From assembly GCA_014529385.2 (NCBI GenBank), contig CM043962.1:91442680-91506679 (forward strand): a stretch of 64,000 nucleotides of DNA, given 5' to 3'. Below are positions 43,716 to 55,613 of the stretch, piece by piece. A model generated the notes under the pieces. The model saw nothing but the letters and a program-made list of their open reading frames with translations, was not told where the DNA came from and did no database searches. Made by a program: the position numbers and the translations under genes. Source of the DNA: Adiantum capillus-veneris. Taxonomy: Eukaryota > Streptophyta > Polypodiopsida > Polypodiales > Pteridaceae. Numbering within the stretch: position 1 is the first letter of the stretch; the number at the start of each line of letters is the position of its first letter.

Positions 43716-45049
43716 GTTAGGGGTTCACTTCACTATCATCACGGATCATCATGCGCTACGCTATCTTCTGAATAAACCCCAAGTTGCAGGAAGAGTCTGG
43801 AGGTGGCTACTGATATTCCAGGAGTTCGACTTCGAAGTAGTTCGTAGTCCAGGCAAGCGGTACATCATGGCCGACCATCTCTGTCGCATACATACAGGTG
43901 AGCCCGATAGTGGGGTTGATGATGACTTCCCAGATAGTCCTCTCTTTAAGATCGATAGGACACAAAAATGGTATGGAGATGTGTTACATATGCTCTCTAC
44001 TGGACTATATCCGGAAAATGCTTCTCCCTTGCAAAAAAGAAGACTATTGCTGAAGTCTAGACCCTTCTCTTTGATTGGCGGACAGCTCTACAAATCTGGG
44101 CCAAATGGTGTGCTGTGCAGGTGCGTCTCCCCTCGTGAAGTAGACCACATTCTGGAGGATACACACAGTGATCCTACAGGTGGCCACTACCCTGGTCACA
44201 TCACGGCGCAAAAAATCTTACAGACCGGCTTATGGTGGCCCTATATATTTAGAGATGCTATTGCTCATGTAAAGATTTGTGATGTCTGTCAGCGATGTGT
44301 GTCTAAGCCTAGCAAACAATCCAATCGTCTTCTGTAGGTATCTATGACGTGGTTGCCCTTTGAGCAATGGGGCTAGACTTTGTTGGTCCAGTTACTCCAC
44401 CTGCTCAACCCGGTAATCGTAAGTATCTCCTGGTAGCAACAGATTATGCAACAAAGTGGGCCGAAGTGGTGGCTACCATCGACTGTACAGCCGTCACTGT
44501 CGCAAAATTTTTGTATGAAAATATTTTTTGCAGGTTTGGGTGTCCTTTGGAAATCACCAATGATCCAGGTAGTCATTTCGTCAACGACCTGATCTCCACA
44601 CTCCTCACAAACTACAAGATTTTTCATCGCAAGTCTTGCTCTTACTATCCTAGAGCAAATGGGCAGGCTGAGAGCACTAACAAAGTGCTAATCGCGCTTC
44701 TCAAGAAAGCTTGTCACCTACATTCAACATCTTGGGCTCAGGCTATCCTCGGCACAGTTTGGGCTTATCGCACCTCCTTTAAGGCAACCACCAACTACAC
44801 CCCATTCAAGCTAGCTTTCGGTCTAGAAGCGATTGCACCATATGAGTTCAACTCAGGTTCGGCAAGAGTGGGAAATGTTCGTGTCACAGCGGGGATTGCT
44901 TCCGCAGACCTCTCTCGTCTCTCAATGTTAGAAGAAAGCAGGATGTTAGCTTCACATGCTCTCCAAACCAAGAGACTTCGTCACAAAGCGTGGCATGATC
45001 TCCATCTCCGAAAGCCGAAAATAACGCAGGGTTCCCTGGTGCTACTCTA
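43714..45049 (+). pseudogene. RNase H end and integrase (element B), interrupted by element C
   Basis: Starts GVHFTIITDHHALRYLL (the end of RNase H). The zinc-binding part of integrase is HITAQKILQTGLWWPYIF with ICDVCQRC. A stop near 44335 is followed by MGLDFVGPVTPPAQPGNRKY, DYATKWAEVV, LEITNDPGSHFVNDL (second Asp) and YYPRANGQAESTNK (Glu). The frame breaks at SLVLLY (45049), where the element C LTR begins. It continues as LYQAKYLKKAKKLVPAW from 56158 on the other side of C. Confidence 0.85.
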
Positions 45050-45593
45050 TGTAGCGCAGATAATGTGTCGTGCTCTCTACAATGTGGGTGCCCCTCAGTG
45101 CAATGTGCGTGACAATCTCACTCAAACAAATGGTAACTCTCTCAAACAGAATGAAACACAGAAACAATGGATAACAACAGAGACACAACAGTGGACCAGA
45201 ACATGTGGACTCGACTAGCTCAAAGAACCATGTACAGACTGGCGTGGCAGCACACTCAGCTCCAGCCCAGGACTCACAGGTACAAATGGGGTGTCGAGGC
45301 TCAGATATGCAGGGATGGTGAAGCAGTGCTCTGTGTAAGACTCTCTCTAGAAGACTACGTACAAGATAATGATAATGACCCAACGGCTACTACTCATAGA
45401 TACAATCATAAAGAGCCACCAACGGCTCATAAATGTCAGCCAGCTAAGTGTGACCTGGCCACATGTCCACTAGGCCACCATCCGTATCCCTGCCACGTGT
45501 CACTACCCAGAGTGTCCATCCAGTGTGAACAGACCAGACCAACTGTACTAACAGTAATTGTGTCCTGTGAAAGTGACACTATAGCCTGCTACA
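45050..45593 (-). repeat. 3' LTR of element C
   Basis: 544 bp, matching 55614-56157. On the + strand it runs from tgtagcgcagataatg to agcctgctaca. Confidence 0.9.
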
Positions 45594-45614
45594 AGTTGCC
45601 CGCCACAAGACTGG

Positions 45615-47797
45615 TCACCGTCTCGGTGAGCCAAAACTGAATGAAACTGCAAAAGTAACTATATGTACAATGAAAGGTGGGGCAAGAGCACAGTCCTGTC
45701 GCCCAAGGGAAAGTGTCGTCGCCACTGCTGCTCCAGAAGTATCCGGATCGGGAGGAGCCATCAGATCGATTGTGTAACGATGCGGTTGCTGGACTGTGCT
45801 CTGCATAACCTGGCTTCCTGTGGTTGTAGCAGCCATCTGCTGCACAGCGGATGGAAGCACCTGCCTTGAAGTGAACTCCGGACGCCTAGTAACACAACCA
45901 TGGAGGTGTGCACCAGCAACACCGTCAGAGCAAGGAACACTCTGGCTCTGCATGTGTGGCATCTGGACCTGTGACCCCTGCTGAGTAAAGTATTGGAACT
46001 GGGGCTGTGGGTAGTGTCCCATGAACTGCTGAGAGGGCTGAAAGGGACCTGCTGATGCTGCAAAGCCTGCTGGATTCTGGACCTGTATCCCTGGCCCAGT
46101 CCATCCATATCCCATAGGAGCCTGGGTAGGCCTGTTACCATACATAAGCATTTCTTGAAATCCCTGCACCTGTGCTTTAAGGTCATCAATAATCCTTGAC
46201 TTTATCTTCAATGCTTGCTGTAGTGCAAAAATCGTTGCATGTCGATCTGCGATGGCACTCTCGGCAACTCGAAAAGATCCCTCCATAGCTACGTATGTGG
46301 CGGAGTGATGCTGGTGCGTTGCAGCTAGCTGCTCTGTGCCTAGCTCGATGGTGGCAATAGCAGCTCTGGAGTCCTGAAGTAACTTCTCTGAAAGCTGAAA
46401 AAGAGAAGTGGAGTCGGTTCTACCTGAAGATCCCTCTGATGCATGTGATGCTGGAGGGCGCACATATGGCACAGCCGGCGAGCTAGAGGTAGGTACAGTT
46501 GGTGTAGTAGGTGCCTCGGAGATTGTTGTAGGTGGAGTGAGAGATATGTTGACCGGTGTATGAGTGAAGATGGGAGAAGAAGGAAGAGGATCCTGTATGG
46601 GTGAAGTGACCGTCCTGTCCTGAGGAGCGGCAGTAGACACTGGTGCCGACACAGCAGAACCAGGGGTAGAAGTAGACGTGTGACCTTGAAGATGTACCCT
46701 AGTCTGCTGGCTCTCAGAAACTAGCAAGGAGAGTAGACTTCACTGTATCCTTCACCATTTTCGCCTTGATCTTCTTTTTCTTGGTGACTGTGGGGTCAAC
46801 CTGCATGCTCACGGTTTTCCTTTTCCCTTTCGAGGTTCCCTGCTCCTCATCCACTTCATTTGGGTTAATAGGTATGTTTATGACCCATGCCAAGAGAGGG
46901 GCTGCAAACATTTAAAACTTAACTGCACTGACTGCACTTGGGCCCGAAATCTTTTAGCCCTAGTCTGCAAAGAGCTGAAGAGAATCTTGTGGAATCCACA
47001 CGGGATAGTGTGGATTAAACAGTACAGCCCGTCGCAGTGGGAGAAGGTAGTGAGAAGATCAGTATTTTCCTTGTCTTCTTTGGCATCTCGAGCCAGAAAG
47101 TAATACCTGAAGATTGCGAGAAGCCGTCTGTTTCGCTCATAATCCAGGTGATCCGAACTCAATAGCCCTTGACATGCTTGAATTGTCGCATCCTTGGACA
47201 GCAAAGAGAAAGTGCGAGTAGTAGGCTTCACAGCTGGAAAGTTGGTCATACCCATGGCATGACCAAGCCTTTAGTTGTTAGCTTGTTGCTCCGGACCTTT
47301 GGAAAGTCTTTCAGCAGTTGATGTATCATCTCTGTTGGAACCGTATCAGGTAAATCTGCATCAGCCAATGCTGTGAGGCCCAGAGTCCGTAGTTGAGCAG
47401 TCGAAAGCACCTCACTGAGAGATGGTCGAGGTTGCTGCACATAAAAATTTAATGAGAATGCAGTGCGATTTTTCGAAGAAGCAGGTCTCTTGATTTCATG
47501 AATAATGATTGGCTGCTTTCTTTTCTTATGAGCCACTTTTGAATGTTCCTCCTGATCACTGGAAGCACCTGACTCGGAATTTACATCTGAATCATCAGAT
47601 GCTGCTGAGTCTTCTTTGTAGCTCTCATCACTTGGGTCACTGGAGGTAAAGTCATCTATGCCATGGCTGCTGCTTGCAGATACTTCCTCTACTTTTCTCT
47701 CTGATTCTGCAACCAGAGCTTTCCTCTTCTTCAACTCTACCTTTCTCTTGCTACTTCCTTCTGGCTGTTTGTCCTGTTGCTTGCTACCTCCTGCCAT
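45615..47797 (-). pseudogene. ORF3 of element C: accessory protein downstream of pol
   Basis: The start ATG at 47797 (MAGGSKQQDKQPEG) is chosen because B and D begin in the same way (M[AV]GGKKLLPRK). Features in order: basic nuclear-localisation-like stretch (KRKVELKKRK); acidic Ser-rich region (SSDPSDESYKEDSAASDDSD); conserved core (FSLNFYVQQPRPSLSEVL, MIHQLLKDFPKVRSNKL, MGMTNFPAV, HCDGLYCLIHTIPCGFHKIL, RAKRFRAQVQS); APLLAWVINIPINP; a lysine cluster (TKKKKIKAKMVK); a long Ser/Thr/Pro-rich linker; a helical, probably coiled-coil segment (ELGTEQLAATHQHHSATYVA to LKAQVQGFQEML); and a Gln/Pro/Gly/Tyr-rich tail (QPSQQFMGHYPQPQFQYF). Three frameshifts break it. No transmembrane segment or signal peptide is seen, so it does not look like an envelope protein. 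I do not recognise the family. Conservation in three copies suggests a function in the element. Confidence 0.7.
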
Positions 47798-49359
47798 GGT
47801 GAGGTCGGGTGGATGACAAAACAGTGAGCAGTTGAGTAGAACAAGTGATGGAAAAGCACCACTATCAGTCAGATGGAGTATAGAAACGATTTGGGATTGG
47901 GCTAGGCAGAGTCTGGACAAAAGGGGAGCTGGGGCGATTTTGTGGGGCTGGGCGAGAGGATTTGATTGAGGATTGGGTATAGGGGCGAGTGGGTAGATTA
48001 ATAGGTGAATGAAGTTAGGCTGGGGCGAGTAAGTTAGGGTAGGGGCGAATGAAGAGTGCAGGGGCGAGAAAGTTATGTAGGGCGAATTCATAAGGCTTGG
48101 GCGAATTTGGGAGAGAAAGTTATCTGAGTAAGTTAGAGTAGGGGCGAATCTAATAGGCAGAGGAGGGGAACTGGGTAGGGGCGAATCTAAAGGCTGGGCG
48201 AATTGTGAGAGGGAACTGGGTAGGGGCGATTTGAAAATAGGCAGGGGCGAATTCAATTGGGTTGAGAGGAAAATGGGTAGGGGCGAATCCAAACAAAATA
48301 GGGCCGGGGCGAATTCTACAAGGGTAGGCTGGGGCGACTTTTGTTGTGCTGGGCGAATTATGAAGGATGGGGCGAATGTTGCAGGGCTGAGGCGAGGGGT
48401 TGATAGGGGGTGGGGCGAGGGCGAAGGCTTGAGAGGGGTCGATAGTGGAAGGTCGAGGGCGAGGGCTGGAGGGGCGAGGGGTTGACAGGGGACTAGGGCG
48501 AGCTTTGGAGAGGGGAACGAGGGCTAGGGAATTTAGTGGTGAATGGTGAGGGGCAGCCACATTCGACAAAAAGCAGACAAAAAGCAGGTATGAGATGAGG
48601 CTTATTGAAAATGTAAGGAAATTGGTGGGCAGCAGATGTGAAGTGCCAATTCATCGAAAGAAGAGCTCCATGTGGATGTCTACGAGGCATTTTTAGGTGA
48701 TATGAAACTTGAGACATGGCAAAAAGACGCATTCAAGCATGTTCAGGATGGGAACTCTGTAGGAGGAGAGAAAGTGGGGCAGGTTAAGAGATGACAAGGG
48801 GCTCAGTAAGCAAGAACAGTGCGGGGGAAAAGAAAGAACAAGGCCTAGATAGAGAGCTATATAAATGCTGTCAGAGATAGAGAATAACGATTTAGGCCTT
48901 ATCTTTTCGGCTATGGGGTTTATTAACCAGAACGGGCTCTAATTAACAAGAGGAAAACATCATTACTGAATCAATTTGAGGAGTCTTTTACAAGAGATAG
49001 TCCCAGAAGGCAAAGAGAGATTTGATGGTGAGAGAGTGCTTGTAAAAATTAGAGACGGAAAAGAGAGATGCAGTTGAGCTGGTTTAATCGTCGAACAATA
49101 TCCAATAATCAAAAGATCTATTCGATGAGAGTTGAATCTCGGAAATTACAGAGGGGGAGCAGAGACAGAGACAGAACAAGAGAGACAGAACAACAGTAAC
49201 TGATGCATACATTGAAACAAGGGGAGTTTTGAAAGATAAGAGTTGTCATGAGGAATATTTGAGAAGAGGGGAAAATGGTAAGCTAGGGAGAAATACCGAA
49301 CTGAGGAGGGAATAATCATATGGTGTTGGGATAGCTATCATCAGTAGATGTGTATATAA
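47798..49359 (-). other. pol-ORF3 spacer of element C
   Basis: About 1.5 kb without conserved coding. On the - strand the part next to ORF3 (about 47930-48540) is rich in short units like TCGCCCCTACCC, often starting a Pro-rich frame. The part next to pol (48700-49350) is AT-richer. Equivalent spacers occur in B and D. Confidence 0.6.
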
Positions 49360-50740
49360 TTAGGGCGAGTGATAGCACTTAATCCTTGATCCGTTTACCA
49401 GGGGCAAGGGAACGCCTTCTAGAGTGACTAACTGGACTGCCCCCTGTGGTAAAATCTCTTCCACCACGAAGGGCCCTTGCCAAGCTGGAACCAGCTTCTT
49501 TGCTTTTTTCAAATATTTTGCCTGATAGAGAAGCACCAGTGTGCCTTGCGTTATTTTCGGTTTTCTGAGGTGGCGATCATGCCACGCTTTGCGACGAAGT
49601 TGCTCCGCTTGCAAAGCATGTGAAGCTAAACGGCGTCTTTCATCCAATAAGGTGAGACAGGATATAGAAGCAGATTCCATGCCCCAACTTGCACGCAGAC
49701 TCTCCACCCTAGGGGATCCGGAGTTGAACTCAAATGGAGCTATGGCTTCCAAGCCGAAAGCGAGTTGAAAAGGCGTGTGATTCGTTGTTGCTTTGAAAGA
49801 TGTGCGGTATGCCCAAAGAGTGCCGTGCACAGCCTGAGCCCACGATGTTGGATGGAGATGACATGCTTTCCGCAAGAGGGCGATTAGAACCTTGTTGGTG
49901 CTCTCGGCCTGCCCATTGGCTCTAGGGTAATAAGAGCACGACTTGCGATGAAAAATCTTGTAATTGGCCAGCAAAGTTGAGATCATGTCATTGACAAAAT
50001 GACTGCCCCTATCACTGGTGATCTCTAAGGGACATTCAAATCTTCATAAAATATTTTCATATAAAAATTTGGCTATTGTATTGCCAGTGCAATCTACTGT
50101 CGCCACTACCTCTGCCCACTTTGTTGCATAGTCTGTAGCCACTAGCAGATATTTGCGATTACCTGGTTGAGCCGGGGGATATATTGGACCCACAAAGTCC
50201 AAGCCCCATCTCTCAAAAGGTAGCCACGCCATCGAGACCTGCAGAGGACGGTTGGATTGCTTACTTGGCTTCGGCCCACAGCGCTGGCACACATCACAAA
50301 CCTTAGAATATGCTATTGCATCCTTAAAAACGTAGGGCCACCATAGACCACTCTGTAGAATCTTCTGGGTGGTGATGTGACCAGGGTAATGGCCACCAGT
50401 GCGACCATTGTGGGCATCCTCGAGAATATGCTCCACCTCATGAGGCAAGACACAACGCTTTAGAACACCATTTGGTCCCGATTTGTAGAGCTGGTCCCCC
50501 AATCAGAGTGAAAGGCCTAGACTTCAACAGCAATCTCCTCTTCTGCAGTGGAGATGCCTTCTCTGGGTACAGTCCAGTAGATAGAAAATGTAAGACCTCC
50601 CCGTACCATTCCGGTGTTGTATCGATTTTAAAAAGACTGCTATCTGGAAAGTCATCCGCAATCCCGGTAGCTTCTTCACCTGTGTGAATGCGAGAGAGAT
50701 GGTCGGCCATTACATGATGCTTACCAGGACCGAGTACCAC
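49360..50740 (-). pseudogene. integrase (element C)
   Basis: Three overlapping frames: 50740-50438 (end of RNase H and linker, HVMADHLSRIHTGE), 50502-50044 (zinc-binding HITTQKILQSGLWWPYVF, VCDVCQRC, core start RWGLDFVGPIYPPAQPGNRK) and 49986-49360 (core SCSYYPRANGQAESTNK, C-terminal KPKITQGTLVLLYQAKYLKK, GPFVVEEILPQGAVQLV). The break at about 50040 falls near the second catalytic Asp (LEITSDRGSHFVND in another frame). The C-terminus ends NGSRIKCYHSP with no chromodomain. Confidence 0.85.
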
Positions 50741-50776
50741 TTCAAAATCAAACTCTTGGAATAGGAGGAGCCATCG

Positions 50777-52418
50777 TCATACTCGACCTGCGACCTGTGG
50801 CTTATTAAGCAGATAGCGCAAGGCATGGTGATCACTAATAATTGTGAAGTAGAAGTGGACCCCTAGCAAATAGTGACGAAATTTTTGTAGAGCATACACT
50901 ATAGCCAAACCTTCCCTCTCTGTGGTGCTATAGTTGCGCTCTGCTTTGGTGAGCAGGCGACTTGCATAATGTACAGGGCGATCCAAGTTGAACTCTTTGC
51001 TAGGTTGAGTCAGCACAGCACCCACAGCCAGCAGATTGGCATCTGTATGCACGTGAAAAGGTAGGGCCCAATCCGGGGCAACTAGAATAGGCGCTTCAGT
51101 GAGGCGTTTTTTGAGGTATGCAAATGCTTCGGCCTCGGGTGTTGACCACTGGAAGGGAACAGCAGCACTGGTGAGCCGGGTCAATGGTTGAGCCACCTGT
51201 GCATACATACGTATAAACCTGCGATGATAGCCGGTGTGGCCCACAAAGCTCTGAACGCCTTTGGGATTTATGGGAGGAGGTAACTTCAAGATGGCCACTA
51301 TCTTCTCTGGGTCAGGTGCTAAACCTTGAGCAGACACCACATGGCCGAACAGTGTGCCCTCTGTGACCAAAAAATGACACTTGTTTGGGTTGAGCTTCAA
51401 ACGTGCCTCTCTCCACCTGAGGAAGACTGCAGAGAGCTGAGCAAGATGCTCCTTTAGATTTTCTACTGGGGTCGAACATTGAGCACCCGAGAAGGTGGAA
51501 AAGTCGTCCATGAATATGCGAAGGTGATCAGTAAGCAGAGGACAAAAGATGAGATATACTATGCAATTGAAGTGCATTTTTAAACCCAAAAGACATTCTA
51601 GTGTAGATGAAAATACCCCAGGGAGTCACAAAAGCTGTTTTGATTTGGTCGTCAGGATGTATTCCTAACTGATTGTAGCCGTTGAACCCGTCCATAAAAC
51701 TATACAGTACATGGCCAGCGACATCTTCGAGGACTCTCTCAGTGAAAGGTGTCGGAAATCCATCCGGGATTGTGACCTTATTCAGAGCCCGGTAGTCGAC
51801 GCAAACTCGAATTTTGTTGGACTGCTTCTTTGGGGCAATAACCATAGGGGACAACCATTCTGAGTGCTCTACTGGTACAATAATACCTGCTTCTTGCATT
51901 TTTTCCAACTCGATTTTGATTGCTTCTGCATACTTGGGATTCAGTTTGTAAGCCCGTCCTCTGACCGGCCTAGCCCCCTCAACCAGAGGAATTGTGTGGA
52001 CTCCTAGCTCTGCTGGGATTCCTTCCAAATCGTGGTAAGACCAGGCAAACACATCCTTGAAAGAGCGCACGAAAGAGATTACCAGGTCGAGTAGAGCGGG
52101 GTGATCCCATAACCATGTGGCTAACAAGATGGGCTGATGGTTGTCAGGGCCCCCTAGGTTGACCTCTCTAACTGGGTCAGGCGGTGCAGTGGGCGAGGCT
52201 GCGTCAGGGAGAGAAGACCGTGCCGCCTCTGTTAGCTTCTTGACATTATGAGCTGGCGTCTGATCAATGTTGAAATCAGCATACTCTTCCTGCAACCATC
52301 CTGATGGAAGCTCTGCAAATGGTAAATCCTCAGATACCTCAAAGTGCTCCGGCATGGGTGGAGAGTCAGATGGAGTAGAGGCTAAGGAAGGAGCTGGGGT
52401 GTTGGCCAACTCTTGCAA
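50777..52418 (-). pseudogene. reverse transcriptase and RNase H (element C)
   Basis: The 52418-51528 frame has SFKDVFAWSYHDLEGIPAEL, VRGRAYKLNPKYAEAIKIEL, SPMVIAPKKQSNKIRVCVDY, YSFMDGFNGYNQLGIHPDDQ (motif A Asp) and TPWGIFIYTRMSFGFKNA (motif B). After a small frameshift near 51580, 51589-50777 has LRIFMDDFSTFSG (motif C), LNPNKCHFLVTEGTLFGHVV, then RNase H (VHTDANLLAVGAVLTQPSKE, NYSTTEREGLAIVYALQKFR, SDHHALRYLLN). Catalytic Asp residues of RT and RNase H are all present, so only the frameshift near motif B to C prevents a full product. The FMDD box is usual for this branch. Confidence 0.88.
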
Positions 52419-52454
52419 GGGAGACTTTTTCCCCCTTCTATGGTGGGTTATAGG

Positions 52455-53572
52455 CTAACCCAGGCCCACGGTTTCCATCAAGGGACCCTCTGAAGGATGG
52501 GCACCAGAGAGCGGTCCACTTGGTTCTGGCTCACTTGGCTGACTGGGATTACTAGCTTCAGGTGTAGCTGCAGGTGTAGGATCAGGGGGAGAGGGTGAAT
52601 CTGTTGGCAAAGGTTGAAGAGAGACTACATAGCATGGCATCGAAGAGGTAGCTTCTAACCACTGCAGCAAGTCTTCATCGGACCCATCAGGAGGGACCAT
52701 CTGCTCCAAGTCAGGATTGGACTCTACTGACAAAGAGCTATGCTGAACGACCGGATCCATACCTCCTTCGAGACGAATTTGTTGCATTGGAGAGCCAGGA
52801 GTATGTATCCACATGGCGTCGTTTCCCCAGTCGTGAAGTGCTTTCGTATGTCACAACCATGGCCTACCAATCAGCAAGGGATAACCTCCCTCTACTTGGG
52901 GAAGATTAACTACCACAAAATCCAAGTTAAAAGTGAAATCTTGTACCTTCAGAGGCACCTTGTCGACTATGCCCACAAGGTAGACTGTTCTCTGATCGGC
53001 CAATGTAACAGTGAAAGGAGCAGGTCGGGTAGGTTGTAGACCTAAGGCCATCATAGTGAATTCGGGCATCAAATTGATTCCAGATCCACCATCAACGATG
53101 ACGCCAGATAGCTGGTGCCCAAGAATAGATACAGTGAGACGAGGACTTTTATAATCGGTGAGGGGAGCAGTTGGATAGGAAATCAAATAAGACTTTGAGG
53201 GTTGTACAGGGAGGTGCTCGCCACTAGGCCCAGCCCCCGGGTACAGAGACTGAATGACTGACAGGGTGTCACTTCTGAGTGTTGCGTCGAGCCTTAGCAT
53301 GTCGTATAGTGACACCTGCTGAAAAGTATTTTTTAAGATGGCTTCTGCTGTGGGCTTGGCGCCTTCGAACTGGGCTCCCTTTGGGACCTTAATCTGTTCC
53401 AAGTCAGTTGTTCCAAGTCAGCCACTGCTTCCAAGAAGGCTCCATCAATGTCAGATAACAGGGAAGTTGGTTTGCTCTGAGCAATTTTGAAGGACTCGTC
53501 CTTTGGGTCAAATAGACCAGCTTGAGGAAGTGGGGACTGACGAGGTGGACCTGTGGGCAGATTCGAGACCAA
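52455..53572 (-). pseudogene. gag-pol linker and aspartic protease (element C)
   Basis: The linker (SKPTSLLSDIDGAFLEAVAD) ends around 53400 with a short frameshift. Protease 53402-52851 has RLTVSILGHQLSGVIVDGGS (DGGS active site), INLMPEFTMMALGL, LADQRTVYLVGIVDKVPLKV and GYPLLIGRPWL, where a stop interrupts LRH. It resumes at 52814 as MWIHTPGSPMQQIRLEGG with a Pro/Ser-rich tail (PSPPDPTPAATPEASNPSQP) to 52455. Layout as in B. Confidence 0.85.
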
Positions 53573-55292
53573 TAGCTGCTCTTTGTGCCCGAGTTAGGAC
53601 ACCAGCAGGCTGCTCCACTTGCAGTGGCTTAACCACATGAGTAGCAGGTGATGGTTGAGGCACGGTGTTCACAGTAATCAAGTTTATCTTCGGGAAGGTG
53701 AATTCTTGCTGGTTCTGAGTCGAGCTTGAAGATGTGGATGCCCTTTGCGTGGGACAATCCTTACTGTAGTGATCCTTCGAATCAGGGCAATGACGACAAG
53801 GAGGGGACCCCTCAGATAAAGGACAATTGCTCTGATAATGCCCATATTCTCCGCATCTGTAGCAAAGTATGGGCCGATTGGAAGGACGAAATGGGGGACG
53901 AGGTGGTTGCTGCATGGAGTTGGAGGCTGAAGTATACAAGCTCTGAGGGGTTGAGGTGGCATTAGCATTATAAAAACTTTGAGTCGGGAAAGTACTTGAC
54001 ATACCTTGGACAGCAGGGGTATTGAGCAAAGGTGGCATGTAGTTGGGATGGCCGTAGTGGGAAACCATGTTGGATGCTGGTGCTAACCCCTGTTGGAGAG
54101 TAGAACCAAGACTTCGCTGTATTTTGTGCAATCCCTTTATATAGTAGCAATCCTTATCTTCATGCCCCGATTTTTCGCAGAAGTGGCAATAAGAGCGAAG
54201 GGGACAGTCCTGTGGAGGGTGTCCTGGAGTGCGGCATGAATTACACCATACCATAGCCTTAGTCTCCTGCTGAGACCTGAGCTCTTCGAACTCTCTTTTA
54301 AGTTGATCATAAGCCTCTTGATGTGGAGGCTTCTCCTGTCTGAGAGAGAAGGATCTCTCTTCGTGAAGGGCCCGCTGTAACTTTAGGGCTTCCAGTTCCC
54401 TTCTTAAAGAAGTCAAGGGGTCTGATGGACTGTCCATGAGTACAGGGGCAGTATCTAACTGAGGAGAGTCAGTGAACTGCCTTCTTGCTCCCTCTATTCT
54501 AGTAGCAGTAGCAACAAAGTCCTCCAGACTGGCTTCAGGACGGAGACTTTCTCTGAGCTTTTGTTGAGAAGTCTTGGGCAGAGCCTTCTCTACCCACTTC
54601 TTCACCATGAATTCCCCTGGTTGCTGAGGCAGCTTGGTGACCAGGGACTTTGTTCTGGTCATGAGCTCTGCAAATGTCTCCTTGGGCTGGAGCAACAGGT
54701 TGGCCAACTCATCTAGAATCTTCTCTTGATAATCCCCTGGTCAGAAAGCTTCACAGAACTGCTGTCTTAACATGGTCCAAGTAGTAAAGTGGTTTTCAGC
54801 AAACTGACTGTACCATTTATCTGCAAGACCATCCAAGGTGGACGGGAAGAGCACCAGGTATGCGTCTTCTCTGTTGAGGCCACGACCTCTACAAAGAGAG
54901 ACAAACCTCCGAGCATGGTCATCTGCATCTTCTGCGGAGAGACCTTTAAAGGTAGGGAACTTGATGTTCACCTTTGCCAAAACACTTGTGAGATCCTCCA
55001 TGGCCTCTTGCTCCCGAGTCTTTTGCTCACTAGCTTGCTGTAACAAAATGGGGGAGAGCCTTACCGGAGAAGGTGACCTGGAGGATGTAGAACCGATCGA
55101 AGGAATGGAGGTAGCCGTATGAGTAGGTATGGGTGATGGGGTTAATATGCTTCTATTGGGCACCAAGGGTTGACGCCGTCTGTGGTAGTACTTCAGAGGA
55201 CTCAGTAGTGCACTTTGACGCTCCAAAGACCTCCTTGTATGTGTCATGCAATAACCGCCAACCCACCAAGCTTTGGGCAAGAAGACCTTCAC
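53508..55292 (-). pseudogene. gag (element C)
   Basis: In one frame from 55292 to 53508, apart from a TGA at about 54741 (QQFCEAF*PGDYQEK; A and B have an Arg codon there). Order: basic/Ser/Pro-rich N-terminus, capsid-like domain (KFPTFKGLSAEDADDHARRF, LDGLADKWYSQFAENHFTTW), coiled coil (LKLQRALHEERSFSLRQEKP), and three Cys-rich fingers: CHFCEKSGHEDKDC, CYRCGEYGHYQSNC and CRHCPDSKDHYSKDC, plus a preceding CNSCRTPGHPPQDC. So four C-x2-C-x3/4-H-x4/5-C fingers are visible and intact in this copy. It ends in PAGVLTRAQRAAIGL. Confidence 0.88.
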
Positions 55293-55613
55293 TTGGGCAA
55301 GACAACCTTCACTTGGCTGAACATTGGTCTAGACTCCACTAGACCAGGGCGAGTGACTAGACCACCTGGCCTGGACCAGGACGAGGAAGGACTAGACCAG
55401 GGACGAGAAGGACTAGACCAGGACGAGGACTGGGTGGACCAGGGCAAGAGAGGACCAGACCAACAAGGCGAGAGACTAGACCAGCTGGATTAAGTTGTCA
55501 AGGGTGAAACTGGACCAGACCAACAGGCTGCACAGGCGAAGCGAAGAAACCAGCTACTCAACATAGTGAGACTGTAGTTGAGGCCCCACCGTGATCGCCA
55601 AAATGAGAGCACC

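Larger units (their letters stand above)
38494..45049 (+). mobile_element. OTA-like Ty3/gypsy element B, 5' part
   Basis: 5' LTR 38494-39041, leader, gag 39346-41219, protease about 41290-41950, RT and RNase H about 42271-43715, integrase 43714-45049. It is interrupted within integrase by element C and resumes at 56158. No chromodomain is present. The integrase and DGGS protease resemble the plant non-chromovirus (OTA/Tat) branch. Multiple frameshifts and stops show it is inactive. A candidate primer-binding site (ttttggcgatcac) lies about 12 nt after the LTR and is conserved in C. Confidence 0.85.

Noticed and set aside
45615-47797. ORF3 as an envelope-like gene, as in Athila
   Set aside because: Position fits, but there is no signal peptide, no transmembrane segment and no glycoprotein-like Cys pattern. 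The protein is basic, acidic and Gln-rich.
48231-48485. Gly/Arg-rich + strand frame
   Set aside because: Complement of the C-rich spacer repeats of element C.
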